A program made the translations under genes and the position numbers. DNA of 64,000 bases from Neoarius graeffei (taxonomy: Eukaryota; Chordata; Actinopteri; Siluriformes; Ariidae): NCBI RefSeq assembly GCF_027579695.1, contig NC_083577.1, forward strand, positions 55,954,283 through 56,018,282, read 5' to 3'. Position 1 is the first letter of the stretch, and every line of letters begins with the position of its first letter. Below the pieces are notes generated by a model. That model was given only the letters and a program-made list of their open reading frames with translations, did no database searches and was not told the DNA's origin. This document shows positions 11,422 through 24,700 of this stretch, one piece after another.

Positions 11422-14400
11422 CTGCAAGCAACATGGGGAGAATCAATAAAGGCACCATGGTAGTTATGCTCATTATGTATACATAAAAACTGTCAGGAAC
11501 ACCTACTCATCTGAGATGTCAACACCAATTGGTTCCATATCGGCAGAAGCAGCTCCTGTGCGATAGAGCTTGGTGATGATCTCTATTAATCGATCACTGC
11601 TCAGCAAGAAGTCACCTTTGGCTGCAGATGCAGTGCCCTACAGAGACAGCATAAGTATATTAATGTCAACATAAAGGTCATGCTAAAAATCACTTCATAC
11701 ACTGAATGTAGTCTTCATTGGTATCCAAGACACTTTGATTTCACTTTGGTTCATGGTTTCCCCACATGACCCACAATTCAGATCAGATCAGATTTCAGAG
11801 CTTCAACCTTCATGCTAATATCGTCTTCAGTGGCATCATATCGCAAATTGTGTCCTATAGCTGGATTGCGTTTTGGATTTTTAAGTCAAACATTTACTGT
11901 CTCCACCGCTTCTATGCTGGATTTCTCATTAACATTATACCAAAAGGTCATTGGAAATGGTAACTGAGAAAAGTAACTCTCACTCATTTTTATGACAGGT
12001 AGTGAAACCTGAAGGTTATCTCTTACGTTTGTGATTAACAGGAGAACAAATTTCAACAAATTACCACTTGCAATGTCCTCCTATGACATCAGAGCGACTA
12101 ACAATGGCTAACTCCTGAAGGGAATAACAAACACCATGCCAACCAACAAATTAGCACTGCTAATTAGAAATGCTAAGTACATCACAAATATTTCTATAGA
12201 ACACATTTAATTTGCTTCAAGCAACATCACTAACATCAGTCCTTGTGCAAAAGCATGATGTGTCAAAGCTTTTACCTCTTTGAGTTTGAGAGCAAAGAAG
12301 CAGTCATTCTGTGTGCTGACAGACACACTGGCAAGATCAGGAAGCGGTACGCTGGCCTTTAACTGACCCGTTTTCGGATCAGCCAGAACAAAGTTTTTCT
12401 TGGTGAGGAGGAAGATTCTGGAAGCACCCTTAAAACAAGACAGGACTAAATGGTTAATTAGGCCTAATACACATTTGAAGCACTGACTCACTGAGCTGCT
12501 CAAGCTGACCTTAAGCACTTCTTTCTGAAGCTCACCTTGCCATTGGCCCTGTTGATTTTATTGACCACATCTGCAAGAAGGACCTTCTCATCTACCACGC
12601 TGTTGAGTTTCTGGTACTTAGGGTTTTTTTTAATCTCCAGATAATCTCCTTTGAAAGGCTGCCTCACACTGTGGAACAAAGAAGAACTCCTCTTGTAGTC
12701 TAGTTTCAGAGAAAAATGTGTTACATACACAGCATGTTACAGTGTAAATGCTTGTTCATACCTGCTGGGGTACAGAGCCTTCTTGCCTTTGAAGATCTTA
12801 CTTGCGTCCAGTTTCTCCTCATAGATGGCCTTCTTCTCTTCTGTGAACATGCTTCTGTATTTCTTGCACTGAATTTTAAGATGCAGTGGGAAACATTTAT
12901 AGAGGGTTAGTAGAGCTGATCCTGAATAAGGACCCCCCCCAAAACGTTTAAGCAGACCAACATTCATGAGCCTTTTGCCAGGAATGAACTATATACACAC
13001 ACAATACGAACACATTATGTGCATTATATAATTTATTAAAACACATTGAATATGAAAAATGTGTCAAAGAAAAATGGGCATGGAGTAATCTACATTAGTG
13101 CACCTGTTCTATAATTAACATGGAAACTAGCATGGCCAGATGACACAGTTAAGGTTTTAGTAATTGTACGTAGTACATCATCTGAATCTAGACAGTGGAA
13201 CACCATTTGACGAGTTTACATTCCACTTTGTTGGACCCATCAGTGCATCCCAATGGATAGGATGCAGAACTCACGCATGTGAACAAGTAAAAGTGAATCA
13301 CTAGGTGAAAACGCGAATTTATTTGCATTTAATCTAAACCTTAAAAGAACCTTAAGTTTCGGAGTGTATTTAAGTTACCTTTAAGACCAACCCTTAAATT
13401 TCGTAGTAAATTTAAGTACCTTTGCTGAACTTTTTAAATTCATTAAATATACTAGTAACTTTAAAACCCTTTATTGGTATTCTTAAAAGTAGTAGTGACT
13501 AAGCACGTTACATTTAGTAACTAACTTAAATGTTCTTTGTAACAGCATTTCATCATCTTTAAATGACTTTCCATGATTTATTAAAGTTCTAGTATAAGAA
13601 TTATTAAAGTTATAAGTAAATACACCGAAATTTAGCATTTCGTACACTTTTGGGATACTTTAGGTCTTAAAAAAAAGCGGTTAATTCATTTAGCGTGATG
13701 CTTAAACTTGTACAGACATGTATTACTTGGCTCAAATGTAGATTTGCAGATAGATTCACAGATCTAAAATAATTTATAGAATAAAAAACCCACAAGAACG
13801 GGGGGGGGGGGGGGGGGGGGGAGTTGAGAGAAAATGGGGCAAGTAAGTAAATCTTAGGAATAGCCTGAATGGCTAGATCAAGGTTTTCTAAATAAACAAA
13901 ACGTGTTGCTGTTGATTGACTTTAAGGACTGACCCTCCATAGATGGAAGATCTTTCGGAGTTCCTCATGTGTTCCCTCCAGGAACAGGTAAGACCTTGGT
14001 GGCCAGCTCTTATCAATTGGTGACATTGAAGGCAATGTTTTCTTCAAAGCAATGAAATACTTCTGTATCTGTTAATAAACATATGCACACCAAGTGTGTG
14101 TTTAAACTTTGCCATTTCTCAGTAATGCAGGAAGTAAATGCAGGACAATTTATTAATAGACTTACAATTCTCTGGATAGTGAAGTTGTATATCTTCTTTC
14201 CAGCATTCGCTCTGAAGAACTTCCTGTATTCCCTTCGGACCTGAAAAGGAAGATGATCCAATCTATCACTTACAATCAAAATCACACCGTTTGTTCGACC
14301 ATTCTGATGAAAATCTGTGCAATGATCCTTTCAGGAAACAAGGTTAGTTTAAAACATCTGTTAGTAGAAAACAGGGAGATACACATATAAATGAATGCAG

Positions 14401-17400
14401 GAGAAAAATGATACTGGATCCTTTACCAAAGCCAGAGGAAATTCCAACAAATTCAGTAATGTTGCTATTCCTGTGGTTATAGTAAGCAAGAGAAGTGTTA
14501 AAAATACGAAGAATACACACGCAGTGGTCTCCTCTTTCAGTAAAGCATACAACAGCTTCTCCTCCTAAAAGACTGATGATGCTGCTAAAACAAAAACTAG
14601 TCATCATACAAAAAAAACATAATACCTACAACATTTAGGAAAACTCAAAAGCAAAAATGTTAAAAAGCAACATATACCAAGTTAGTTTGTTAGTTAGCAT
14701 AGCATGCACACACAAGGCAGGTGGACAAGTACGAACATATACAGATGTGAATAAGCAGACAGATGGATGGATAGACAAAGGGAAATTCTTCAGGCAACCA
14801 CAGTGAGGTCAGTGAAAGTGACAGATTTTGAAGATTCAGCATAAAAACTACACTCATTAAATGAAGAGGGACAAAAAAAAAAAAAAATCTGCCCTTCATC
14901 TATCCAGATGTGGCTTATCTCAAGCCCTGGATTATGAAAGCAGATTTGAATCTACTTCATGAAGCATGGCCGACCATGTACTCTCATGGCACATGTCTAA
15001 AATCTCATCATTACTTTCTACACGTTAATCCATATCAGCACAGTGGCAGCATGACCCTTCATACCATATACCAGGGGCTCCCAACCTTTATAAACAAAGC
15101 AGACCAGACTGCAGCCCACAACAGTTTTTGAGAGAAAACCGTGTGGGATGAGGAGAATAGGTTACGTCCGGCTAGAGCAAGAGGAAATTATACTGTAAAA
15201 TGGTAGGTAGTTTTGAGATGTGAACTGAATTTTATATTAAATGTTAGCTAACTAACTTAGTGTTGGCACAGAATGTTATGCCTGGAAATCAAGATCAAGA
15301 GTAAAATGTTAAACAACAAATGTAGCTGACTAAAAGCTGGACCTCATTAAAAAGTGCTAGTCTTACAAAAATTACATCATAAAATCCCAGGTTGTGTGTG
15401 TGATGTGCTCAAATAGGTTGTAAAGTTCACTGATAAAAAAAAAAAAAAAAAAAAAAAAAAATAAAACCTTGAAAAAAAAAAAGTGTGTAAATTCTGTTCT
15501 GATATCATTAAAAGCTTGTCCGCCATTAGATTGGAGTGATTTATTGGTCAGCGGTGCTGCATGTGTGACATCACATGCGCAACTGCCTTCTTTTGTAAAG
15601 CTTTCTATACAACTTTACGACAACAAGGATGAAGTGACTCAGAGTCAGCATGTTTTGGTTTGGTTTTAGATCAGTACTTGTCTGTCGTCTATCCAAGTAT
15701 TATATTTGGCCACATAGAAACCACCTTAGAACGTTATTGATCTGACTAAGAACAACTAATAAATTCAAGCAACAGGCTAAACACAAGCTTGAAACTTACT
15801 GTGCGGTGAGTTCTTTGGAACTGCACTTTGGACTTTTGTTTCGGGATGGTAGGAACTGCTCCGCGTACCAGACGCCGCTCAAATCCTTTTATGTGAATTT
15901 GCCTCACAAATTGATATTTTTCAAAATGTATGGAGCAGACAGACACCAAACTGTCCTGTCGACTTGAAGTTACCTTTCTTTGTCTGTACAAATTGAACCC
16001 ATTCATTCCGCAAGTGTCCTGCCAACTTTGGGCTGTAATGGATCGAAATTCCACTTTTTTTTTTTTTTAAATCTGCTACACTTGAATGACACACCTCTTA
16101 GGAGGCATGCTTTAGTTTTAAATTTTGCTCTGGAATTTTTTAAAAAGTCGTTAAAAACATGCTACATTTTGCAAAGCAGACGAAACCACAAGCTTTCAAG
16201 CGTTGTGCACATGTCACTTCCTTTGAATTTAACAATAACTTACCAGGAATGCATTTGTGTAATGGCGGACTCAAAGAACCAAACTTTACCGGCTAAATAG
16301 AACATGTTCCTGGTCTTGTATTAAAATACAATTAGCCAGTAAACTACTTAACATGTCTAATTTTATAAAAGGTACAATTTCCAGGGGTGATGTCATTTTT
16401 GTAAGACTAACACTTTAATCTTTCAGTTTTAGTTATCAGATTTATTTGTTAAATAGCAAACTTTACTCTTGATTAGAGTCTCTACTACCGCATAGTAATG
16501 GCTTGGTACAGCCTCAAAGCCCTATACTGGTCTGTGATCCAGTGGTTAGGAGCATCTGCTGCATACATTTAGTGGTTCATTATATATTTGGTCACGAGTC
16601 AGAGGCATGCAGAAGAGGGTTTTAGTTTGGGCATTTGCTTCAGAAATAAATGGCACTGTTGTCTGTTCTATGGCTAGTGTTATCATCTGACCAACATTGT
16701 GAGGCAGGTTGTTAGTGTGTTTTTTCATTTTCCCCCTCTGGCAGAGTGGTTCATGATGGGACAGGGCACTAGTTGGCAGGTACCTTGAGTCCCAACCAGA
16801 AGGCCCAAATGACAGCAACAGCATGCTTACGCCTGGCCTCCTCCTTCAGCCGTTTTAGCTCTCTGCGTGCCTATGAGAGAGGGAGGGAGAGGGACGAGGA
16901 ATGCAGAAGAGAGTGAGGCTGTTGAAAACAGTAGAGCAGTATGAAGTGGAGGCACATAACCAGCCCAGAGCAGGAGCAAACGGGTGGGCAGTCAAACAAA
17001 GCTACACTGTATTTCCATTACCAGGACTGTCCGATAAGGTGCTAGGCAGAAGTTATGCATTTAAAATCAGTGGGGTTATCCCTCTGAATCATTCTTTCAT
17101 TTCAGGGGACTGATGTAATGGAGAGAAAATAAATTGCTAACAGACTTTCAAGCTGCTCATCACACACAAATACACAGAAAAATGGATAATTGGTAAAAAC
17201 CAAGCAAATCCAAACAAAACCATTTGGTCAGATCATGCACAGAAATGTGGTGAACGGAAATGGATGCTTACATATACAAATAAATATATACATCACATAC
17301 ACACCTTTACTCTTAGTAGGTGCAAATATGTCACTCTGAGAAGCCCAAACTATTGCTTGCCTGCTGCATGGCATTTTGCCAAGATACCTGAAAACATGTC

Positions 17401-20400
17401 TACATGAGCTTAAATACTGCCAGAGCAAAGAGGCTCAAGACTAGATCCTTAAGCAACAACTTCATTCAAGTTAATGTGTGCTGCAGATTACACTTAGGTG
17501 AATGAGATATGAAACAATACTCTTAGCATGCATGAGATGAGATGGGACGGGACTCAGGGCACTGAGACTCATGGTCCTCTCAACCTCAGTGCAATACTGA
17601 GAGGAGAGGAAGGAAACCATGGACCACAACCTCACACACCAATACCTTAGTTCCTTGCCAGCCGGCCCAAATGATGGACACAGCGCGTTTTCTCCGAGCC
17701 TCACGCTTTAAGGCCTGCAGTTTTCTCCGAGCCTTGTTTAGGTGGTTTTTTTTTTTTTTTTTTTGGGGGGGGGGGGGGGGGATTTCAGAGGAAGGTAAAG
17801 AAACATGAAGACGTTAGAAACAGATCAGACAACACGATTTAAGAGAAAGCGACTAAAAGCAGACAGCATGAAGCATTCAGAAAACCATAAAGGATTTATG
17901 ATGCATATAATCTGCCTCAATGCTTACATTATAATGTATGATAATATACAGTCATGTGAAAAAAACAAGTACATCACATGGAAATTGTAGACTTCAACAT
18001 ATTTAAATAAGCAAACATTTCCCTCTCTCTGATTCAGTGCCTACAGATAAAGGTGATATACGCTAACAAAACACATAAAATTGACATTTCGTAGTCATTT
18101 TCATAAATGTTTATTAAAAAAAAGTAACGGCATCCTGGAAAAAGTATATACACCCTTACATATCACACTTTCAAGTCCATAAAATTAGACAGCGGTGTTC
18201 CAGATTAGGTGCCATTGATTGGTTCCACCTGCAGGAGGTTCTAGTTTTATTCAAACCTGACATCTAGGGTCTGGTGTTCCCTTTGCTATTGAATTGTTTG
18301 GGGTCATCATGCCAAGATCTAAAGAGCTCTCTAAGGACCTCAGAAAAAAGGTTGTTGATGCCTATGAATCTGGAAAGGGATTTAAAAAGATCTCCAAGTT
18401 ATTAGAAATAAATCATTCCACTGTAAGGAAAATCAAGTGGTGTAGATTTCAAATGGCTACCAATTTGTCCAGGACTGGCCGACCCAGCAAATTCAGCCCA
18501 AGAGCAGACTGTTTGATGCTACAAGACGTATCCAAGAAGCCCAAAATTTCATCCCTGGATCTGCAGGTAACTCTTGCAACTGTTGGTGTGAAAGTGCATG
18601 CATCTACAATTAGAAAGAGATTGGACAAATTTTACCTGCATGGGAGAAGTGCCAGGAAAAAGCCTTTGCTGTCCAAAAGGAAATGTTAAAGCAAGACCAC
18701 ATGCACATATAGACAAAGACCAGGCCTTTTGGAATAAAGTGCTCTGGACATATGAATCAAAGGTAGGAGTTGTTTGGCCACACCAAGAGTACATGTGTGG
18801 CACAGACCACAGACAACTTTTCAGGAGAACCACCTCATACCAACTGTGAAGCATGGTGGTGGAAAATGGTATGGTTTGGGGTTGCTTCGCTGCCTCAAGG
18901 ACTGGGAAGCTTGCATTCATTGATTCAATTATGAATTCTGAATCATATCAAAAAGAGTGCTTGAAGATAATATGAGGCCATCTGTTCAAAAGTTAAAGCT
19001 GAACCAGAGATGGACCTTTCAACAAGATAATGATCCTAAGCACACTTGCAAATCCACCAAGGAACGACTCAAAGAAGAAATTGAGGGTTATGGAATGGCT
19101 TCGTCAAAGTCCAGATTTGAACCCCATTGAAATGTTGTGGGGAGATTTGAAAAAGGGAAGTACATGCAAGAAAACCCTTAAATATCTTGAAACTGAAGGA
19201 CTTTTACATGGAAGAGTGGTCATATTTCAGCAAGCGACCGATGGATAATAATGCCTGCAAGAAGTTATTTCTGTTAAAGGGGGCAATACTAGCTTCTGAA
19301 ACCAAGGGTGTACACACTCCCCACAGAAGAATATTACATCTATTGATATTTTTGTTGAATAAATGATTGAAAGGAGTTCATTTTCCTTGTTGCTTTGTTC
19401 ATCACTTGTGTGTCAGCACTGTATGAAAACAATGAAACGTTTGCTTTAAATGTGTTGAGAAGTTTACAATTTCCATGGAACGTCCATTTTTTCCACATGA
19501 CCGTATGCTCAAGAAGGATAATGCTGGCAATGCATGACTATCCCTGCATAATACTGCAACTAACAAACAAAAAATCTGGCTGAAAAAGCTTTTGATGCTT
19601 ATCTTGGGGGGGGGGGGGGGGGGGAAGAGAGTCATGGAGCACAGAGATAACATGCTGCTGCAAAGGGCAAAGGATGACAATGATAATGCCTTTGTGTGTG
19701 ACTAAGATTCGTCAAGTTTTGTTATGACTATAACAAATGCAGGCACAAAGTAGGTTTACTCTGTGTACCCAATAAGTATAAGTAATTAAAACACCACATC
19801 AGGTAGTCTGCTACTTTAAATTGAGATAGCATCATCATTTCAACCAACATGTATGTTAATATGTTCCAAGAATCCAACTCAAAATGTAACCTACGAATGA
19901 GCAAAACAAAAATAGTTAGATACCCAGATATAGGAGGTTAGTGGATCGCTAGACAACACACACAGTTTCACTGGATGGATGCTCGGAATGCCTCAGAAAC
20001 TAACTAGCTGGCTGGTTAAATACCTTCATTCCCAACCAAGCTGCCCAAATGGCAGACACAGCGCGTTTATTCCGAATCGCCTCCTTCAGTTGCTGCAGTT
20101 CCCAGCGAGCCTGCAAGGGTTAGTCGATGAGGCCAGGCAGCAGCACACACAGGAGGATAAAGATTAGAATAACAAGGACAGGAAGGACAGTGAGAGACAC
20201 ACAGAGTGAAAGAAACAGACAACTGCAGCACTGAAATAAGCAGTAGTGAGTTTAAGAAGGAAAAGCAGTGGCGTTGATCTCTAAACCAACTGTGTAAATG
20301 TGTTGGCCTGTGGAGTTTGGTGGATCTTAACCTAAAAATGAGAAGTTTGCCCAACTGGCGGTTTCCTTTTGTGATTTTTTTTTTTTTAAATTCCAAATGA

Positions 20401-21660
20401 GACTCAGTACCTGTGTTCCATGCCAATAGGCTGCAATAGTGGTCACTGCCTCTTTGCATCTCTTCTGGTATTTCAGTTCACGCAGCAACTTGCGAGCCTG
20501 GGAGAGAGAGTGTGATCAGGGAAAGGGAATAATGGCATAATTTTCAGAGACATGGTGCACAGAAATAAATGAAGAGAAACAGAGTAATACAGAGTTTTTA
20601 GTCCTACCTTCCATCCTCTGATGAAAGACTGAACCACTACGGAGGAGCTCTTTATCTTCTGGTATTTCTTTTGTTGCTGCAATCAAAAACATCAAGAGTG
20701 CTAAGTCCCACAGAAGTGCTGTTTTTAAGACAGCAAAACAAGTCAGAACCAACAAGACAAGAAAAGGCAATTTGTGCATGGAGAGGAAGATGAACCTACA
20801 GCGTATCTGCGGTACCACGCGGCCACCACCACCTGGCTCTTCTTCAGCAGCAGGAAATGTTTGCGGCACTTCCAGCCACGATAGATCTTCTGGATGAGTG
20901 TAGCCAAGTTCTCCAGACACTGCCTTCTTTTCGCCTCCAGGAAAAAGAGCTGAGAGAAAACAAAAGGCACAGTATGAAAACAGATGCCAGCAGAGAAACA
21001 ATGAGAGTCACCCAAGATCTTGGGAGACTTGTACTAAACAACCAGCAAGAAACTTATTTATAATAGATTTCCTGAATCAAATATTGTGTCACAATGGTAA
21101 TATCTATTAAGCCCAAGAAAAGCACCACATGAACATATTTCATTTTGATGAAAGAATGTTAAGGCCTAGAAATTAAAACTCTGGATAGCACAGAGGTGCC
21201 GTGGGCAACAGTCGTGCCTCACAGCTTCAGGGCCTCCAGTTTGCATGTTCTCCCCATGTCTGTATAGGCTTCCTCTGGGGTCCCCAGTTTCCTTTCACCT
21301 CTCAAAATCATGTCGGTAGCTGAATTGGCCGCATGTGCGCGCGCAAATTGCCCCATGATGGACTGGCATCAAAATCAAGGAATATTTCTGCTTCATGCCC
21401 AGCGTTCAGGCTCCGGATCCACATCAACCCTGACAGGGAAAAGTGGTGACTGAAGATGGATGGCTGAATGAATGAATGAGACCTCTGCAGGGCCTGTCAA
21501 ACTCTGGACCTGCCTCATCCAACCTAGTGCATGATTTATCGCAAGCTTAATATCAAAATCCCACTATCCAGTGTCACCCAGATGAGGATGGGTCCCCATT
21601 TTGAGTCTCCTAATGTTTCTTACGCCATATCTATCTAATATCTATCTATCTATCTATCTA

Positions 21661-21737
<77 letters not shown>

Positions 21738-24700
21738 TAATTTTTAAAAGAGCTACACAAATGCACTGAGCTGAACAGAGCTGAAACGTATTACCAACCC
21801 AATAAATGTGTCTTTCATATCAAAACACCACAGGATATTATTGGTGAAAACCGCAAAAGGTACAGCAACCAGTATCATAAATCAAGGCCAAACAGGAACA
21901 ATCATCCTCTAAAATTAGACCAATATTAATAATGACTCAAGTATACACTACTCCTGGCATTCACATACAATATATAGCTAAAATAATACAGCTTTCAGAT
22001 ATCTGAAGAGCTTGAAGTTATAAGAGTCTGAATATGATCACTTATGGATTTTTAAAGGACAGTTGGCCATAATCATTAGAGGTTGAATGAATACAGAGGT
22101 TACTGATTGATTGAATGTGCATGAATAAGATCTCTCTCACACACACTTTCAGCAGTTTATGTTGTTGAGCCTTTTTTCACCCTGTTGAAGACTTAACTAC
22201 AATCTGCTTTCCCATGCTAAACAGGCAAACAAGAATGTTTAAGTGAAACCATGTGTTTGACCATTTTTTTTTTTTTGGTGGAGTGCTGATAATGATGTTG
22301 GCCAAGAACTTCCTGTTTGAAAAGCTGTTCAAAACTCTGTAGCATGAACACACTTAAAGTTTATAATAGTCTTAGTAATTTTATTTATAAATCTTTTTCA
22401 ACATAGATCTGGTCTGCATTTTCCTATTAACTGACTTCATATCTGCTATTTGCATTTCACGAGCTATAGATATACAAAAAGCACAGTAAATAGAATTTAA
22501 GGAGTCTAACACTACTCACAGTTTTGGGATTCCGGATAAATATCTTTGAGCGCCCATAGGCAAACTCCTCTTCAGGTACCTCCAAGTTTTTCAGAAGAAC
22601 CTCCACACCTTTCCTGCATTCAAACAAGCAAAGATTTAATCCCTCATGGGTTGAATCAGTGCATCCATACCAGTAGGAGTGACGGTAACAGACAAATATC
22701 AGCAACAGACAAAACAATGCAGCAACTAGGGGTACTACTAGTATGATGGAGCAAAGAAAAATTCAGCAAAAACTACAATCTGCCCAATATACAAAGGGTA
22801 GCACAAGAGAACAAAGCTGTCGGCATACCATTGAAAGATAGAGAACTGCTTAAGCAAGTCTACAATGTGATACAAGTCAAAGTTATCTTATTTTTCAATG
22901 AACCGTGAGTCATACCTGGTGAGAGTGATGTGCGAGAAATGTCCCAACACGTCTAGATATAGCTGGGTTCTAAGAAACCCTGTCTCTAGAAAGAACTGTC
23001 AAATTGATGCCTAGATAAAACAGCATAACTAGGCCAGACATGGTGACCTAACTGTCTACTTGCTGGATAATCACAAGGTTTTTCCCCCAAAGAAAGTACA
23101 AGCCATAGCATGTTTGGGTCAAAGTTATAGTTTTGATTTCCATGCTACTGAATAAAATGCTTTAAGCCATTGTTTCCAATCCTGCTAACAGTGTGGCACT
23201 TTTAGCCCTCAAAGGGTCCCCCTACTCATTTTATCCCCATTCCCTCTACCAAAACCTTTTCATCTTAAGACACACACACTACCATGTCACAACATGATAC
23301 AAAACCTGTTGTGGGCTCTTCTACTTCACACCTCATTCAAGATTAGGCAACTAAGCAAAGCCTCCACTGAAACTGTAGCTGGGTGTGAAACTACTTTGTA
23401 AATTATAAGCATGCAAACAAAAATTCTAGGCTTGTCCGGCAGCCTTTCAGATTTTTCAAGTGTCGGTCATAAAATGACTTTTCCCTGACACCCAATTATT
23501 TTTGTTTAGTGGACCGAAAGCTACTGAATTCGAAATCACAGACTTGCAATTTTATTCGTTTTTTTTTTTAAAATAGAACAATTAATGAATTTAGGGCCAC
23601 GTGGCCCCAAATTCTCCGGCATTTTTTCCTGCTTGAACATGACCTAATTCAAGATACTACGTCATGCATCACATGGTGGGCTTTCCCCATTCGCACAAGG
23701 CATTGTGGGATACAAATTTGAAACAGGAGAGAAAAACGGAGGACGCAAATGAAACATGAAAGACCGACTACAGTAACGGAAAGCGAGAAAAGACGTTATA
23801 TGTTGCAAAGGAAGGGAAACACAGGACCAAACTAATAAATTATCGACGGTCAGCGAGCACCTCGGTGTGATCAGCTGTTTGTTTAGCGACAGAATGATAT
23901 AACCAGCAGTGTACGGTCAAGGTAAACCTGTAGATGGCAGTAATGCAACACTGGATACCAGCTGCCATAAAACCCAAAAGAAGGTAAACCTGTGCATGCG
24001 GGCTTCCTCTGTCTGCTTGACTGCACAAAGTGAACAATCTCATGCACATTTGCTTGGGAATCCTCTCAAATTAAATAACTTCCCAGCCACAGAATGGCCT
24101 GTTTTTTTGTTATTACAGAAACGTATCACAATGACCACATTTCAGAGGGAACTAAATTTCGATTTTATGAAATCAAAAAGATGTCTAGCTTTAATTAATC
24201 AAACTAGCGCTTTCCATCCTCATACTCGTACATTTTTTCCCCTCAAACCCAAACCATCTGTTTTACTGATAGTAATCAGGACACTTAACTGAAGCGTTCT
24301 TTAAAAATAAATTACAGCAGGTTTAAATTTAGACACCTGGCAGTGTTGTGGTAATTTTTATGCTGAAGTCAGGAGAACTGCATGCCAGTGAGCTCAAACA
24401 CTGCTGACCTAAAATATTTTAACATTTGTAGCTGGTGGTCTGACCTGGCAGGGCCTTTCCAATGGGGCCAAGTCTGCTTGGAGAGCATCTTGTAGCGCTC
24501 CAGGCAGGGTTCATAAGCTTGGCGAAAAGCATATCCTGCCCGTCTAACACGTACATTCTCCATCAGGCCCAGGTAGCGCACTTGGTGGCACACCAGTGAA
24601 TCTGTGAAGATTTGGGCTGACTTCTTGTCATTGGGTTTGATGCATCTGGAAAAACAAATAGGACAAGACAAGATTACTGAAACTTTGCCTGCGTGTTTAA

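Noticed and set aside
20516..21041. Overlapping minus-strand ORFs around the IQ1 exon
   Set aside because: They read through splice sites or use other frames; only the spliced exon frame matches myosin.
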